Source of the DNA: Atrichornis clamosus
Lineage: Eukaryota > Chordata > Aves > Passeriformes > Menuridae
Reading direction: 5' to 3'
NCBI GenBank assembly: GCA_013400975.1
Contig: WBMZ01005327.1
Location: forward strand, 1-64,000
DNA length: 64,000 nt
Shown: positions 26,801-40,261 of the stretch, piece after piece
Numbering within the stretch: position 1 is the first letter of the stretch
Layout of the letters: each line of letters begins with the position of its first letter
Made by a program: the position numbers and the translations under genes
The notes under the pieces: generated by a model
The model's input: only the letters and a program-made list of their open reading frames with translations
The model's database searches: none
What the model was told of the DNA's origin: nothing

Positions 26801-29800
26801 CTCTAAACTGCTGTACCCCAGCCACTCTCAAGAAGAGATAGTAATGCAGATTGCTGCACTGGTTGTTTGTTAATATCAGAATTTAGTTCCCTTGCAAGGT
26901 GATAAAAATGAGTTTTAGTGTAACTCTTCAGATCTAACGTGTCACATGGAGCTCAAGCTTGGCTAAATAGATTAGGTCCAAATTTGTTACTCTCCTGTGA
27001 TCACTGGTTTTGCTGACCAGTGTTTGCTGATTTGATTGTAAAGTTCCAGTTGTTAAAGCAATATCCACTCACTATCTAGTTTTTATTTATTTTAGTACCA
27101 TTTCTCAAGGGAGAAACAATGACTCTCCAAAAATATAAGGCTTTCAAAATCTAATTTGTTACTCAGTTACTGTTCCTGCAGAACAACTACCACAAAAGCC
27201 AGAAGAGTGAAAAGGTGGCTCCAAAAAAACCTGCTCTGTCTTTAAAAATTGCAAGAGTCATTTAAAAACCCTGACTTCCCAACCATGTGACCCTCACTGC
27301 AGAGGTGAACAACCTCTAGCAGGAAGACTTTTTTAAAAAAATAAAATTTTTAATGGAAAACATGGAGGAAAAAGTAAAGGTAATTTCTGGTGTATTGATT
27401 GAGGTTTGTAAAGGCTTGCTCCAGCTTCCCCTCTACTAACCAGAAGGAGTTAGTGGGAATGGAAACTTGATGTAACTCCTCAAAGATTACTTTGAGCTAC
27501 TCAGAGCTCTGGCATGTTCCAGCAACTGCTATAAAAGGATGTGCTTAATGGAGGAATGTTGCACAGGGCAGATGGAAAAGGAAGCAACTTTTAGCGGGAG
27601 CGAGGAGCAAGGGGAGTCAGGCAAAGTTCACCCGTTTGGGGGGCTGGAGTGCGGGTGCAGGTGTTGAAAGCCGTGTTGTGCCTTGTGCCCAGGAGCTGTG
27701 TCGGGAAGCACGAGGCTTTTGGGACGGCTGTACCACGAGGCTGTGGCTGTGCTAATGCTGCTGCCACGGCTTGGAGCAGGGAGAGCCGGGGTTCGGGGAG
27801 CTGGGCTCTCCACGGGCTCCCAGGCAGCAGTAAAGGAATTTCTTTCTGGTATGAAAACTTGAGTGCAGCAGCGCACATAATCCTTTTGGCTACAGTGTTA
27901 ATGGAGTTCTCTTTCTTTTTTTTTTTTTTATTTTTTTGCTAGCATCCTGTTCAAAGACATTGGGAAAATAAAGTGATCCTGTAGATTTACTTTGTGTTCT
28001 TGCAGACTCAAATGCTGCTGGAAAGGTTTAATGCAAATTACATCGCATATTTCAGGAGAATCAGTTTTATTCATTTAAATACTGTGCTGCCTTAAAGAGG
28101 GAAAAAGGATGGGGTCTTTGGTTTTCCCTCTGCTGTTTGTACACTCTCTGTGACAAACCTGGTTGGTTTGGTTTGGGGTTTTTTTAATTATCCTGGACTT
28201 AAAAATACACTGAGAACCTCTGTGTTGTGATTTTTAATATAATTATTTAAGTCTTTCAGTTAACTAACTCTATAATGAGAATCCTTTTCAAGTACGAGTA
28301 TGCTATACTGAAACAAATATAGAACAAATTTAGCTGCAAGCTTCTGTAGTCAGTCACTTCAGAGGCTGTACGTATTGAAACCTCAAAAGTAATTTATTTA
28401 ACAGCAGCATTCTGATGATACTTGTGAACAAAACACAGCCTTTCTAATTGTTTTCACAGATGTTAATTAAAAATAAAAAAGAGTGCTTTGCAAAGATAGT
28501 TCAGCACCTGATTTGCATAACTAGCTTAAATTTTAAAACCTTAATCAAAAAATTGAATTATGTTTTTCTGCTGTCTGGCTTAGATTCACAAAGCATGAAT
28601 GTGATGATTAAATGAATTAAATGTAGAAAACCAATATATAAAGTTTTCCTAAATCTTGGAATACTAGTAGTTCATTTAACATTTAAATATCTACATTAAG
28701 ATTTATTTTAGATTATCGTTAAAATACTCCTTTGAGCTTCTTTTGAACATATATGTGTGCTTTTGCCTTGCTAGGTAACAGGGCAACTTTGCTTTTTGAT
28801 CACTCATACACTCAACAGCCTGGAAAGAAAGAATTAAGAGTGTTCAAACTCCTCTCTGCTCCAACAGGGCCTGTGCTGCTAAGATTGTTTTAATATGTGT
28901 TAAATTTGGTCATGAACTGGAAGAACAAGAGTCAGATTTGTCTATGGCCAATGACAGTCACTTAGGGATAGTCTGGAGATTAATTATAACTTCTTAAACA
29001 TGAGTTCCCTGAAAGCACAAAACTATTTAAAACAAAAAAAGTCAAAACCAATCAACCCCCCAAAAAAACCTCCCCCCAGTCCCCTGACACCACCACTCTG
29101 TGGAAAATGTTAAATGTAGTCTTCAAAGGTCTGCACAGAACTGACCTGGTTTGTGGTGATTGTTCCCCTTGCCTCCTTCATCTGCCCCTGCCAGTGTTTT
29201 GCTTGGATATTAAGTCCAAATTTTGGTGTAAGAGCTGATAAAATCACTGGGACATGGACCCTTCTTTGTGTCTAATATAGAAATATCCTAATTTTGGTGA
29301 GATGGGGTGCTCAGGTATAGCAGGCACATAAATGTCTATATTATGTAGTGAATTCTGGAGATCAGTAGTAAAAGCAAACTTCTACCAAAATTATTCTGAC
29401 CCCAGAGTGTTCTGTGACTCCGCAGACTCAGAGAGTCAAGGACAAATTATCCTGGCTCCATGTTAGGGTTTCAAACTGTCCTAAAATAGCTGTACTGGTG
29501 TTTGGAAGTACCTGGCAGGTGTAACCGCTGAGTTGGGTCTCCTTGTTAGAGCTCTTTGAGCCTCGGCAGCCGTGAGCTGTCGGGGTTACGGTGTGACAGG
29601 CTGGAGAGTTGTGTTTCCTGCTGTGCCACAGCTGAGCCCATACGGCTGCTTAGCTCTTGGTTATGGGGTTTGTGGCTCTGGGTGACAAATCCAAAGGATA
29701 CTGGTTCTCTGCACAGGAAGTTTTACTTTAGAGATTTGTGTGCAAGAGGGATCCCCATCGTGGCCTGGCTCCAAAAGTGGGATGACTGCAGCTCAGCAGA

Positions 29801-32261
29801 ACAGAGGACTGTAACCTGCAGGAGCCTTTTGAGTTAAATGGCTGATCTTGTGAAGGAGAGACTAATGAGAAGTAATGTGTGGCTACTGAGGCTGCAATAT
29901 GTAAGTAAAGTTAATGACTTAATTGCTGTGCACCTTCCTGCTCTGGAACATGACAGAGGCTGTAGGAGAAGGAAACAAAACATGCAGCTCTTCATCTTCT
30001 GAAGAGAGCTGTGAGGTGTGCCAGGCACCCAAAGCAGCTTAAGAAAATTTGAGATTATATAGTAGAAAGAAGGAAAAATTAATAATTATTTCTCACTACT
30101 CTTGCCAGCTCCTGGAGGTATCTGGACAATTTTGTAAATTGGCCTCATTTCTTGGGGTTCTTTATGTGGTTCTCCCGACCATCCCTGCCCTGCTGGGAAA
30201 GGAAAGGAAAGGAAGTTGTTTCTGTCTGCAAGGGGCCTGAAAATGATTTTGCATTTGGCTGCTACCGTGAGGCATTTGTTTGTGGCCCTCCTCCCACTGT
30301 GGCCTACCTGTACCTCTCAAGATAAGACATCACACACGGACTAAATAAGAGCATGGCACTGTGGCTGCCTCACCTGGCTTGTTGGGAGTTTACCAGCCAC
30401 TGGTTGGGTTTTTTCCTGATAATTAATTTAATAACACATTTTTTGGTAGCTCCTTCTCTCTGCACACACATAGGCATGCTGAAATAAACTCTCCATGCAG
30501 ACTTTCTCATGCAAGCAAAAGCAGGGCTGCCCAAAACACAGCACCAAAAGCCCTGTAAGCTAACTCAGCTCTGGCTTTATGGTTTTTTTCTGGCTGTAAG
30601 AAACAAATTTCCTTGTATAATTCTTGATGTTCTAGTATTTTTTTTTGCCATATACTCTGGGTTTGCAGCCAACATATATACTTAGATAAATATTCTAAAT
30701 GCCAGATGTCAGCACATGCTGGGTAAGTGCTTAATAATCCTGAAACCAAGAGCTCTTGGTCTATCCCAGCAGAAAGTGGTGTGATAAAGGAGACTTCTGC
30801 AAACAAAGCTGTAGTGAAGGGCTTCCTCCAGGGAGAGGCAGAGGATATGAGAGTTCATCAAATTTATCTTAAGTATAAAGGAAGTCTTTTTGTATTTTCA
30901 GCACGCCCTGACCTTTTCAATTGCTCACGACACGGGCTGTACTTGGCCACTGGGTGTCTCGTTGCTGGCTCTGAGCTGTGGGGGCACACCGTGCTCACCA
31001 GAGCAGTGTAACTCTGGGAACCACAGCTCTCTGCAAGGTAGTGACCGCCGCTAGAACAAAATAAACATTAAAACTGAGAGTGGAAAAACCCAAGAGATGA
31101 GCTGGAATTGTGTACTGTGTTTTTAATTTCTGACCTTACCCTGAAATGGTTCTCCTGCCATCAGTGTTAATTAGGTTAATTGTGCCTTAGGCCTTTTACA
31201 ATTACAGGTAAGAATTAAAACAACAGTGACTGTATGCTAAGGGAGATTTGATGAAGCAGTTTTCCTCCTCTTTAACCACTGCTTGATGTGGCAGACGATT
31301 TGAAAAAGACCTTCTTCATTCAGACTTCATTTTTGCTTTTCACTTCATTGTTTCTCTCCATTACTCCAGTTCTTTTGCTATACTAGAAGAACTTCCTCAG
31401 CTACTGCTCAGAGCAGCCCTTTCCAGTTCTTCTTCACCTTCTAAAGACACTTGTTCAAAAAAAAAAAAAAACCAGTGGGAAAGAAAACCTGCTGTAACCC
31501 TGGCACTTGCACAGGACTCTCCTCCTCCCTGGAGCAAAACCAATAGTTTGTAATAGCAACAGGACAAAAAAACCCCACTCACGTAAAGACATATCTCCAT
31601 GGATGAAGATCCTGAGTAAATATTTACCTTTTTGAGAAGAGGTGGTGCAGCACAGCCAGAGTTGTGTAATAGCATTTCTAGCTGTCACTACAGAAACGAC
31701 AGCATTTCCTGTAGTTGTTATCATTGAAAGGCAGGCTGGTGAAGAATCAAGCCCTCTGTTTCAGTTCAGAGGCACTCTGAGCGTTGTTGAAGTGGGAGGA
31801 AAGGAATCTGGACTTGGATTCAAGTGCTGGGTCCTGAATGACGTTGGCTTTATCTCTAACTTGACTCCAAATGTACTGCTAATATTATCAGTGTCCAAGT
31901 TTATAGCCTGTTTGCATCCTTTCTCATTTCAAACTTGCTTAGCAAGGAAGCATTTGACAGGCTTGGAAAAAGCAAAGATGATACCCTCCTTGGGTCAGTA
32001 AAGGCCCTGGTTGCTTTAGAACAATTGTTGCATTCTTCTCTCCCTCTTCTTTTCCTAGCATTTATTTTTGGCTCAACCACTTCCTTCTGTTTTTCTGTTG
32101 TTGAGGAAAAAAATGGCTTGGCTTTAGAACCTGCAAGTTCCATCAAAGTACTGAAATCTACCACAGGAGTTGTCTGCCAGGGGGCAGAACAAAACTCCTC
32201 AAGCTTGTGTATTCTCCAAAATAGTAGCAGCTTCTTAAATTGTTCTTTTCTTTCATTCTAG
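20893..32261 (+). other. TACC2: TACC2 intron between coding exons 1 and 2
   Basis: An 11.4-kb intron with donor GTGAGT and acceptor TTTCATTCTAG. It contains a GC-rich segment (about 21060-21560) with a perfect 15-bp inverted repeat, a second GC-rich patch (about 27600-27830), a CA-rich run near 26307 and otherwise AT-rich sequence. Open frames of up to about 119 codons here do not resemble known proteins and lack codon structure, and I find no exon that fits the phases. Confidence 0.75.
21317..21363 (+). repeat. Perfect 15-bp inverted repeat with 17-nt loop
   Basis: Left arm TGCCGTAGGATATTG (21317-21331) is exactly complementary to right arm CAATATCCTACGGCA (21349-21363). The spacer GCTGTGGTGGAACGGGA is 17 nt. 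The left flank carries extra copies of GGATATT (21304-21310 and 21311-21317). It could fold into a hairpin in RNA or DNA. It sits in GC-rich intron just after the start exon. Confidence 0.9.
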
Positions 32262-32434
32262 AACACTCCACAAGATTCAGAATTAGGCCAACTTCCTGGT
32301 AATGGCCACAGTGTAAAAAGGAGCCCTCAGGGAAACAGCATGGAAAGGTCTGGAGGTCAGGACATCTCAGATCCTCTTCCTGCTGCTGTGCCACTGGCTG
32401 AGAGCTTGTCCCCATCAAGTCCAGGGCCTACAAG
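32262..32434 (+). CDS. TACC2: TACC2 coding exon 2
   Basis: 173 nt, bounded by acceptor TTTCATTCTAG and strong donor CAAG|GTAAGA. It enters in phase 0, matching the start exon, and leaves after two bases (AG) of a codon. It encodes 57 residues, rich in Pro and Ser with no Cys. A short stretch, LPGNGHSVKR (about residues 22-31 of the protein), aligns with human TACC2 PPGNSQNIKR (remembered), and the spacing from the start methionine is nearly the same. It is predicted to be disordered. The open frame runs further upstream into intron, so the acceptor was chosen from the splice signal and the phase. Confidence 0.85.
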
Positions 32435-32543
32435 GTAAGACATGAAGTTTCTTCCTGTGAATAGCAGTGAAGCCTGGATGCTGTTGGGGGGTGTGAGTTC
32501 AGTTTTTGTTTGTGTGTAACTGATTTTTCAAGATCTGTCATCC

Positions 32544-32579
32544 TGATGGATGATGGTGATGATGATGATGATGATGATG
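32544..32579 (+). repeat. GAT trinucleotide microsatellite
   Basis: Imperfect then perfect GAT units (GATGGATGATGGTGATGATGATG...), about 12 units, located 110 bp after the exon 2 donor. A simple repeat. Confidence 0.85.
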
Positions 32580-32775
32580 CAGCAGACCTCAAAATAACCT
32601 GGAACCACAGGACTACCTACTGTTTACCAAACTGACTTTGTTGTCTTGCTGCGTAACTATAATCAAGGCTCCAGCTCTTGTAGTAACCCCTAACCTAAAC
32701 TTTCTGTGCTTTTTGCTTGTACTTATAAACTCATCTGAGACAGAGGAACATTGGAGAGTCTTTGTTTTAACTTTT

Positions 32776-32857
32776 GGTTGGCCCTGAAGTGGTCAGGCAG
32801 CTGGATCATAGTAGGTCCCTTCCAATATTCTATTCTATTCTAGTCTATTCCATTCCA
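32776..32857 (+). repeat. CR1 LINE 3'-end fragment, sense
   Basis: GGTTGGCCCTGAAGTGGTCAGG and ATAGTAGGTCCCTTCCAA resemble the CR1 3' tail, and the element ends in repeated TATTC units (ATATTCTATTCTATTC), a form of the CR1 terminal microsatellite. Only the last ~80 bp survive. A 12-T run follows directly. Confidence 0.65.
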
Positions 32858-33967
32858 TTTTTTTTTTTTACATTAGCATTTAGTCTCGTCTATTTTAAAA
32901 TGATTGATACTATACAACAGATTGTGGCAGTTTAAGTCCTAATTTAGGTATTAAGTAAGGTCATCATTGACCACATCAGGGACATTTCAGGGAAATTCAG
33001 ACACATGACATAATCTAAAAGGATTTACCAAGAAAGAGCAGCTTATTTTCTGGGAGGGACCGTTTGGCTCTGCTGTGGAGCTCTTGCACTTCAGTAGGTT
33101 GTTGTACTTCAGTACACACACAGGAAGATATTTACTATTAATTCTATTTCTTCTAACTGCCACTAGCACATCTTAATTATCTACTGAAAATAATAGAGTC
33201 TGAGCAAGACTAAGGCTGCTAAAGCAATTTACAGTGATAAAGGTATTTAGGCATGAAGTTTAAAATGATGAAAGGTTGTGCTTCTTTTCTAGAGATGCAT
33301 GACTTGTGTAATCCAGCATCACTCTACTATTGAGCACCAGCTCTATACATGAAACAGCTTTTTCTTGGCTGAGTTTCTCATGTCTTTGAGTGTCTCTCCA
33401 TTTTCATGTCAAATGAGGGAAGCCATCATGCCATTCTCAGTAGGTAGAAGAAATCAGGTTTGGAGTAATGATGTAAAATTGGACAGGGTGAGATTTTTAG
33501 GCATGTATTTTGTTTGTTGGTTATTTTGGTTAACAAATATCACATGTATCCTTTAGCCTGTAGTTTCTCTTGATGGTATTGTGCATAGTCACTATATTGT
33601 TTGTGTGTGTAACCACGCAGTTCTGCTGAAGAAAATATAAATTTCTTGTAAGGTACTTAAAACATGATACATTCTGATTTGTGACAGCAAAACAGAAATC
33701 TTCTGCTATTCCTATCAGTATGCCGGTTATATTATGGGAAGGCGGTAAAGAGAGGAAATGATGAGTTTTTCCCAACTGCGTATTTATAGTAGACCCATCA
33801 TGACTAACATTCCTGCAAATTGGAAACTGTTTGTGAAACTTCACAATGACAGACCACTCGCACCCTCTGACTGACAGCATTTGTACCAGCGTCCACCTGG
33901 CACAGTTGGAGACTCTTATTTGGGCTTGGAATATTTGTGGTTTGCCCGCAGCAAGTGCAGTCGTGCC

Positions 33968-33992
33968 TTTTTTTTTTTTTTTTTTTTTTTTT
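33968..33992 (+). repeat. Poly(T) run of 25
   Basis: 25 uninterrupted T, followed by ACATTAGCAT (33993-34002). The same 10-mer follows the shorter T-run at 32858-32869. It could be the reversed poly(A) tail of a retroinsertion or a shared low-complexity unit. Confidence 0.8.
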
Positions 33993-36900
33993 ACATTAGC
34001 ATAGTAACTTTATCCTGTTCTGGTAACTAATGTGCATTTTAAGAAATGTATTCTTCAAAAATGCCATAACAGCAGTTCTTAAGGGGTTCCTTTTCAAAAT
34101 GTGAGTACCTAGAACACTTAGACCTCTATTCAAGCCGGCTAAAACAGCTTTGCACTGCAGCATGCAAAATTCTGACTCGTGGGAGATGAATGTTACAGGG
34201 ATGAGTCAGCTTGAAAGGATTCATAGGATTCTTGTTTCAGGAAACTTGCTAGATGGGCGGGAGCTCTGGCAATTACTTGTTATTTAGCCCTACTCCTGAA
34301 ACTGCTGGCACATGCCTAGTTTGGGTGTCTTTTCAGTTACATCCTGCCGAAATAGAAACAAAGACAATAAACGGAAAATCTTTGAAGTTGCACATTCCAG
34401 ACTGTTTATTTTTAACTCGCTCCCCTGTGCTGCTTTGAACGCATCTTTTCCACCCCGAAGTGAACTCTTAGAGTCTTTAAGAGCGTGTGACCTGCCACCC
34501 TCAGATGCAGTATCTCTGCGTGGAAAATTACTGTGCTTGCTTTCTTCCAGTCTTCTGGGTGGCTTTCTTCTATCCTCCACAAATTCTCAGGAGTCGTTTC
34601 CATCGCTTTTAAATTCTTGCCTCTTGGAATTCAAAATGTCTGTGGCTCTAACTTTAGAACAGTCTGTTTCACTCCAGGTTTTTTTTACCTGTTTCTCACT
34701 AGTCCTGTGTGCTGAAAAGTAAGACCATGAGTAATTAATCTGCGAACTTTCCACGTGGAATAAAAATGCTGAAGAGCCAGGATAGTTAGGAAGCCTCTGG
34801 CTTTGCCTTGGTGTCCGTGTGAGGCACATCCATGCCTTCCTCCTGGTGCTCAACAGACAGGAATATGCCTGGGGATTCCTTAGCTGGACAGCTCTACCCC
34901 AGAGGCACTTTTCCCAGCAGGTTTAGGAGGAAGCAGATGCATCAATTTAAAAGACACACACCCAGAAACAGTTCAGGGAAATAAGCACTCTTTGTGGATG
35001 AACTTGGCTGCTCTCCCACCCGGAGTGCAGCGCACAGATCCCGTGGGACACTGTGGGGTGACAGGCTGAAGCTGCCACACATCCTGTGGGACAGTCCATC
35101 GGTGCCATGCTTCCTGCTGACTCTCTGGAGAGCTCAGATGGAGACCAGGAACCAGGCCTGCAACTGGAACTGAAGATCAGGCCATGCTTGCTTGCTGCAG
35201 CAGCAGTACAGCTTACTCCCTTAATGTTAGAATAATTCACTTTGGTCGTACTTAAAATATTGCAGGGCCTGCGTTTTATTCTGTGCGTGGAACAAGGAGG
35301 TGAAAAGTGGCTGGGGATGGGGGAGAAGGGGAGGATGGTTCCCAGGGGGATCATATAGATCATTATTCCTGCTTCACTTTTTCCTGGAAGCTTAGATGCA
35401 CAAAGAGGGTGGGGGAATCTGGCTGCTGTTAGCTGCCCTTTAGCGATGATGGATTTCTCATGTGTTTGTTTACAACGAAAAGTTCAAATAGTGAATTGTT
35501 CTGTCTCTAAAACTGTGACTTGTTGGGGGGATTTTCTGTGTCTGTGGGGGGGTTGTTTTAGTTTTGGTTTTTTGGAGGTTTTTTTGAAAGGGAATGTAGA
35601 AATGAATTCCATGTCCCTCATTAACTTTCAATACCTCTTAGGGACAGATTAAAATGCAGGATTCCTTAACTCAAGCCCTCCAGTACACTGTGTCCAAATG
35701 TGTAAACTCAAAATGTAGACACCGATGTCTCATGTGTCAGGGGAAAGAGAACAGAAATGTTTGAGAGGCAGCTCTGCATGTTATGTGGTTGCAGAGCTGG
35801 CTGTGCATTTGTTCCCCTCGGTGCTTTCTAAATTCATCCTCATATTTCAGGCTCACACTCCTGGGAATATAATCACTCAGGCTCAGAGTTACATCAGTAT
35901 GGATGGCAACCGTATGTGACCTCTGGGATCCAGAGGCTTTGGCACTTGATGTTTTTCCCTCACAAGTGTGAGTGGGTTGGGAGGGCTGCCTGTCCTTTCA
36001 AAAACTACTGCATGCTTTAGAAGGAAAGGAAAGGAGTAAGAAATGGAAATTTTAAATAGTCTACAATTTTCTGTTGTGGTATCTTCATTTCTTGGTGTTT
36101 ATCAAGTATGCTTATCATATTTGGGCATCTGTAATCCCCCTCCTCCACACACACTCCCCCTCAGTTAGTAAATGCTAAACGCCAGAGAGATTTTGTCTAG
36201 TTGCTGCTGGTTTTATCTTCTGGCCTTTGTCTTTGCTGTGGGTGACAAAACAGACTAATGGAAGTTGTGACTCCAAGTGTTAATGGCTGGGAGGTGGGGT
36301 ATGGCTCTTAATCTGGAAGTATTTATGGGATATGCACTAAAAGTCATTGATTTCTTAACATCCTTTATAGCTTCACAGCCTAAACGCAGACCAGGCAGTG
36401 CTCTCCTAATAAACGTCTTAGTAACTGGGCAGGACTCTTAAATTGGTCCAGGATAATTCAGACCTGCCACAATGTCTTCTGATGGTGGAAGAGGTTAACT
36501 ACAGGTATTAAAAATGAATTGGTAAATTTGCAGTGCGCCTCCAAACAAGCAAATTCCCAGTAATTATTTATGCAAAACAAACATTTCAGGCGTGTAAAGA
36601 TTTTACTCGTTGTTATTTGATGTTGTACCTGGAAGTATAATATTCATATGGTCAGTGTGTTAGGGCCTTGAAATTGCAAATTCCTAACTGTGTGCTTAAC
36701 TTCTAAGATGAGGGAAGAGTTCCCTCTGGAAACTCTTGGGTGCAGGGGGACACACATATTTCAACTCAGATTCGCACCCAAGTCTTTGCATGACTGCGTT
36801 TTCTTTTGTTTAACATATCATCAGTCACATGCACCAATTATTCATACAAAATGACTCTTTCTGCCCTAAACTCTACATGGACTATGAGGAACTCAAATGT

Positions 36901-37212
36901 TCCTCCATGCTTTGTCATTTGCATGTTTTGTTTTAAATATGAAAGGATTTTCCCCTTAATAATATTGAGGTAGGTCAGATTACAAACAAAAGCAATCAAG
37001 CACCCACAAAAGAGAACACATTCTATTTTCCTGTGTTTAAAAATACCAACTTTTAGGGTCATAGCTTTATGTTGATTGTATTAAATGGGTTGTCTGAAAA
37101 TACTTGTTCCCTGCAAGTAATTATTGATTTAATGTAGATTGGGTTTTACTCAGGGGAATTATCTTCAGCATGTGGTGTAATTTCCCTGTAGTGTTATTCC
37201 CTTTAAAAAGAG

Positions 37213-37335
37213 TGGAAGATAATGGGACTAGGTGTGACCTTAAGAGGTCATCCAGTCCATCCTTCTGCCCTAAAGCAGGATCAACTGTGCTTAAGGCATT
37301 CCCAGCAGATGTTTGTCTAACCCCAGCATGTCTTG
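37213..37335 (-). repeat. Old CR1-like LINE fragment, antisense
   Basis: AGGTCATCCAGTCCATCCTTC, then CCCTAAAGCAGGATCAACTGTG and TTTGTCTAACC, follow the order seen in ancient amniote CR1 3' regions read backwards (ggtcatctagtcc...ctaaagcagga). It is strongly diverged, suggesting an old insertion. Family assignment is by pattern memory, without a library search. Confidence 0.5.
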
Positions 37336-40261
37336 CAGACAGAAAAGCAAGATTGCAAACAATGAAAAGGAAGATGTCAGATATGTTCCCTGTATAGTTC
37401 TCCTTGTTAGTTACATCAGAAGCAGAAACATAAATAGAGATCTCCAAACAGGTCAGTCTGGGCCTATCCTATTATGATTGAAAACTCAAACCTTTCCATT
37501 CTGTGTTATGTCCTGAATAAAACATTGAAGCAAGCTGCAGCAGCACAGATAATGAACCTGTACTACTCCACTGCAAAAGTGATAGTTTAACTTGCTGTCA
37601 CAGCTTGTGCCAGCACTGTCATTTTAATTCTGTTCAGCATACATTAATTACAAACTTGTCCCCATTCCTTCACCTACTCCTGAGTAAAGTGAACAACTTT
37701 TCAGCATTATTGAACACCAGAAAAATTGTTTTGATTGATTCATAATGCTGAATTGCTTAGTTCACAGGATTGTCATCTCCCTTGAACCTGCAAAGTCACA
37801 AGTTTATTGCTATGGCTCTTGACAAAGTTGCTACCAGCATGGCAGTAGATGGTTCATGGGTTTAGAAATTGTAGTCAAGAAAATTTAACCACTTCAGACA
37901 CATTTGCAACTGTTTCATATTTAATAGCTGCAAACAGAAGTCTAACAAAGAAGTCGTGTGTAAAAGTCTTAGAGAAATTTCAGTCAGATGAAATCTGAAA
38001 AATGCAAATACATGATGATGAATGGCCTGTATAGTGAACATTACCAAAATTTCCATCCCAGATTTATTACTGTGCATTTTCCAACTCTGTTGACAGATGG
38101 GGTTCATGATAAGTAAACAATCAGAGGTTAAAGATAAACGATAAGGAGACATTATAATTGTAGGTGGTGTTTTCTACTTTTTCCAGTGCTCAGTTTCACT
38201 GAGGTTAGAGGGCTTCCCCTGCTCAGCCTCCACCCAGTTTTGTTCTCCTCCTGATCACCCTATCTCTGACAGGAGCATGCTTCCAGGCTGAAGAACCATG
38301 GGCACAAAACTCCTAATGAGCAATTTAGTCAGTACGAAGATAAACCTGCAACACAGCAAAAAGCTGGAGTAACAATTGACTCCCACTTCTGCACCCCCTC
38401 CCCAGTTCAGTGTTGTGGTTTCTGTCCCTCCTCTTCTAATTAAGCTTCCCTGAGTGCAAAATTAATGTCAATAATAAAGTGTATTCCTTCCTTAGGGAAA
38501 GCCTCCTGGCATCTCCCTGCTGTTTGTCATGCCCTGTGTTGTCAGTGATCCAGCAGATACCAAATACTGAATTGCCATCCCTGTTATTCCCACTGTCAGT
38601 AAGTTTTATGTGGACAAGTGTTTTCAGTGTGCTAGGGAAAGAAAAATTCCTCTGGACAAAACCATTTTCTGAAAGTTTAAATAAAATGTATTGGTGTTAT
38701 AAATTAAATGTTCAAACTGATGCTGAGCATTGCTGAAACTTGTTTAAACTACATATGAATTGTATGCTATCGATATTTTACCTTAGATTTGAGGCTTAGC
38801 CTTAATAGAGGCAAATTTCAATGGTTCTTTAAAGATTAGTTTCTTTTCCACTGCAGTGACTCTGAAGAAGGTTTTTAGGACCAAAGACAGACTGGTGCAG
38901 CCATCCCCTAAAGAAATTGTTTGTTGGGCAGTTCTCAGTATAAGGAGGGGGCTTGGCCCCACCTGGAAGTGCATTTTGTGCACTGTAGCACAGCCCCAGA
39001 GGCTGTGTTTGTATAAACACCAACCCAACCTGCAGGGACCCCAGAGCTGGTCACTGACTCACTCCTCCATCAAAGTATTTTGTGTGTCAAACTTGGGCAG
39101 GGAAGCAGAGAGAGGCTTCTCAGATTTCTGGAGATTACTTAAAATCCAATCTATGCCTTGCAGAAGGTGTTTTAAGCACCTTTTCTAGCTCCAATCTATA
39201 GGGGACTTGGAATTTCTGCAATGTAACCTGTCACTGCTAAGCTGTGGCAAAGCTGCAGTGATGGGCTCAGCGTGAGCCACCTCTCCCTGTGCAGCTCTGC
39301 ACTGACCGCCCAGCACTTGGCAACGTGGTGGTATCTGTGTGTCTTGCTTTGCGTGGGATTCCTTATTCCATGTTAAGTAAACACTGCTCCTGTGTACAAT
39401 TCTACACTCAGTTTTGAATGGATATTTCATTCCATATTCCCTAAGGCAGTGAAAATATGCCCAGGCATGGAAGGTGAGGGAGAGAACAACATTAACCTGT
39501 TTCGTCACCTCAGTGTGGAAAACTGAGGTCCACACAGTGCATGTGAAAAATATTTAAAATAACTTCTCCTTCTCGCAGTTAGTCATCTCTGATTCCGTTT
39601 TTTTTCTATCTTATCTTTAATGGGTGGGAAGGGAGATCACACCAAGGGTTACAGCTTGCATGCACTGGAATCAAGCACTGCAATTAAATGACCTCATAGG
39701 GTGTGGATCATGGCACAGCAGCATCCCACACTCGGCAGGGTGAGCCCTTTGACCTTTTGGTGAGAATCAACTGTGCTGATTAGTTGGTGAAAACATTCAG
39801 CAGATGGGCCCTTCTTAATCTTCTGCTACACACTCGAGTACAGCCAGATAACAGCACTTACTGTGTAGCCTTGTGCAAAGTAGTCACTTAGAAGCAGAAA
39901 CAAAAAGCCTTTCTTTGAGGTACCGAGGCTTTTCCCAGGATTTTTTCCCCCAGTTTTTCCCATGTTGCTCCTTTAGATGTGTGTCCCCTCTCTCCACACT
40001 TATCTAGGATTTTGGAATGGTTAAAATGCATGCCATGAGCACAGTGGCTCTCAGGTAAGACAGGGGAACATACTTTGCAAAGTAATGAGCATTTAAATCA
40101 CTGTGTCTGATGGTTTAACTCCTGAAAGCAGATTATCAGCTTCTCAGTGCATGCACTGCATGGCATTGAAACATCAGTGGCACAAAACGGTTTTATTCTT
40201 TGCTTCTTATTCTTTGGTTCTTTATTGACACGAAACAAATAAACGTTTCCATTGTTGGCAG

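Larger units (their letters stand above)
32435..40261 (+). other. TACC2: TACC2 intron between coding exons 2 and 3
   Basis: A 7.8-kb intron with a consensus GTAAGA donor and acceptor TTTCCATTGTTGGCAG. It carries a GAT microsatellite, two CR1 remnants and two poly(T) runs followed by the same 10-mer. No exon candidate with suitable splice sites was seen. The exons on either side join in frame without one. Confidence 0.75.

Noticed and set aside
27591..27942. GC-rich patch as a promoter or exon
   Set aside because: Only moderate CpG, overlapping open frames on both strands, and no convincing splice pair in the needed phase.
40200..40261. ATG at 40200 as the start of the 1928-codon protein
   Set aside because: The first 20 codons are hydrophobic and unlike the rest, and they sit before a splice acceptor at 40260-40261. 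Phase agreement with exon 2 shows the exon begins at 40262.
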